DNA from: CAZMGV01 sp964621525 [NCBI: uncultured bacterium]
GTDB taxonomy: Bacteria > JAGRBM01
Length of the DNA: 64,000 bases
Assembly (NCBI GenBank): GCA_964621525.1
Contig: CAZUMS010000023.1
Span: 1 to 64,000 of the forward strand
Direction: 5' to 3'
Shown here: positions 62,503 to 64,000 of the stretch, one piece after another
How positions within the stretch are numbered: the stretch's first letter is position 1
Layout of the letters: the number at the start of each line of letters is the position of its first letter
The notes under the pieces: generated by a model
Databases searched by the model: none
The model's input: only the letters and a program-made list of their open reading frames with translations
What the model was told of the DNA's origin: nothing
Made by a program: the position numbers and the translations under genes

Positions 62503-63608
62503 TTACTTCTTTTTCTTCGCGGTCTTCTTCACCGGCTTTTTGGCGGCCGGTTTCTTCGACGCCGCTTTCACGCCCGATTTCATCCGGGCCTTGAGGTCAT
62601 TGAAGAGCTTCTTGCCTTCCTTCTTCGCCTTCTGCGCCGCCTTCTTCACGCGGGCCTCGGCGTCCTTCTCCAGCTTCTTCAGCTTCGGCTCGGCGTCCTT
62701 CAACGCCTTGGACACCCGCACCGAAATCTTCTTCGAGTGCTTCGAGAGGGCTTCCTGGAGCGTCTTGCCGAGGTCGGCCGGCGACATGGAGACGTAGATC
62801 CCCGCCGCCCGGAACGCCTCGATCTTGCTCTTCGCATCGCCCTTGCCGCCCGCAATGATCGCGCCGGCATGACCCATGCGCTTGCCCTTGGGGGCCGTCT
62901 GGCCGCCGATGAAGCCCACGACCGGCTTCGAGCAGTTGGCCTTCACCCATGCGGCGGCGGCTTCCTCGGCGCTGCCGCCGATTTCGCCGATCATGATGAT
63001 CGCTTCCGTGCCGTCGTCCTCCTCGAACAGCTCCAGCACGTCGATGTGGTCCATGCCCTTCACGGGGTCGCCGCCGATGCCGACGCAGGTGGACTGGCCG
63101 AGGCCGATCTTCGTCACCTGGTGGACGGCTTCGTAGGTCAGCGTGCCCGAGCGCGAGACGATGCCGATCTTGCCCGGCCGGTGAATGTGGCCCGGCATGA
63201 TGCCGATCTTGCACTGGCCCGGCGTGATGACGCCGGGGCAGTTGGGGCCGATGAGGCGGGTTTTCTTGCCCTGCATCGAACGCTTCACCCTGAGCATATC
63301 CACGACCGGGATGCCCTCGGTGATGCAGATGACGAGGTCCAGCTCCGCATCCACGGCTTCCAGGATCGCGTCCGCCGCGAACGGGGGCGGAACGTAGATC
63401 ACGCTGGCGTTGGCGCCGGTCTTGTCCTTGGCCTGCCCGACCGTATCGAAGATCGGAATGCCCTCGAAGTCCGTGCCGCCCTTGCCCGGCGTCACACCCG
63501 CCACCATCTTGGTGCCGTAGTCGCGGCAACCCCTGGTGTGGAACTGGCCGGTCGAGCCGGTGATGCCCTGGGTGATGACCTTGGTGTTCTTGTCGACGAG
63601 AATGGACA

Positions 63609-63609
<1 letters not shown>
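62503..63609 (-). CDS. sucD: succinyl-CoA ligase alpha subunit with histone-like Lys-rich tail
   Basis: Residues 1-289 are a complete Suc[32 protein letters not shown] for CoA binding, [18 protein letters not shown], and the phosphohistidine segment [17 protein letters not shown] with His247. Residues 290-368 are an additional tail of about 79 residues, very rich in Lys and Ala ([17 protein letters not shown]), resembling histone H1 or AlgP-like DNA-binding tails. It starts with an ATG overlapping the sucC stop by one base (TAATG). The enzyme makes succinate and ATP or GTP in the TCA cycle. The tail is not part of the known catalytic unit. Confidence 0.94.

Positions 63610-64000
<391 letters not shown>

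Overview
The window is one continuous stretch of a GC-rich, gene-dense bacterial chromosome. It has no phage, insertion sequence or CRISPR array. The organism is a diderm, because it encodes an OprO/OprP-type porin, periplasmic binding proteins and putative lipoproteins. The order rpsF-rpsR-DUF2232-rplI, the block tRNA-Gln-prs-rplY-pth-ychF and the run rpsB-tsf-pyrH-frr-uppS all suggest a deltaproteobacterial lineage in the broad sense. That placement is inference, since no 16S gene is present.

Region 0-8 kb: tRNA-Gly(CCC), a nitronate monooxygenase-like flavoprotein, a DUF420 membrane protein, an MpaB/Lcp-type oxygenase divergent from a TetR regulator with a clear operator between them, a large unrecognised exported protein, then rplI, DUF2232, rpsR and rpsF. 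S18 and S6 carry matching Arg/Gly/Asp-rich tails. Region 8-20 kb: a small exported protein, gltD-gltB (glutamate synthase), an MFS exporter, and uppS-frr-pyrH-tsf-rpsB. Region 20-30 kb: an OprP-like porin with a ModA-like binding protein, a Tat-exported cupredoxin-like protein, an acyl-CoA ligase, a TetR regulator, the agmatine-to-putrescine pair aguA/aguB and a Cys-containing acidic lipoprotein.

Region 30-42 kb: a GntR/FCD regulator with a diiron protein, an NAD-dependent epimerase, a hybrid histidine kinase, DUF486, a second diiron protein, a membrane polyferredoxin unit, an orphan tandem-ACT protein resembling the GlnD C-terminus, a CHAD protein, a YjdF-like protein and an LCAT-like lipase. 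Region 42-51 kb: tRNA-Val(CAC), tRNA-Gln(UUG), prs, rplY, pth, ychF, an ABC substrate-binding protein, a zinc-ribbon/pseudokinase/transmembrane/FGE-like fusion, a rhomboid-fold protein without its catalytic residues, and a DUF985 cupin.

Region 51-64 kb: a translationally coupled formate dehydrogenase operon (Cys-type catalytic subunit, Fe-S subunit, flavin/2Fe-2S subunit, FocA channel), a second hybrid histidine kinase, an SDR, a TetR regulator with a third diiron protein and a palindromic operator, a VOC protein, ndk, and sucD-sucC. SucD carries a Lys/Ala-rich histone-like tail.

Three themes stand out. First, four predicted oxygenases (three ferritin-like diiron proteins and one MpaB-type) are scattered through the window, and three of them have their own adjacent regulator. 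Second, two catalytically degenerate signalling or proteolysis proteins lie side by side at 47.6-50.7 kb. Third, an 18-bp element with a palindromic core occurs twice in the same orientation, upstream of gltB and of the cupredoxin-like gene, with 17 of 18 bases identical.
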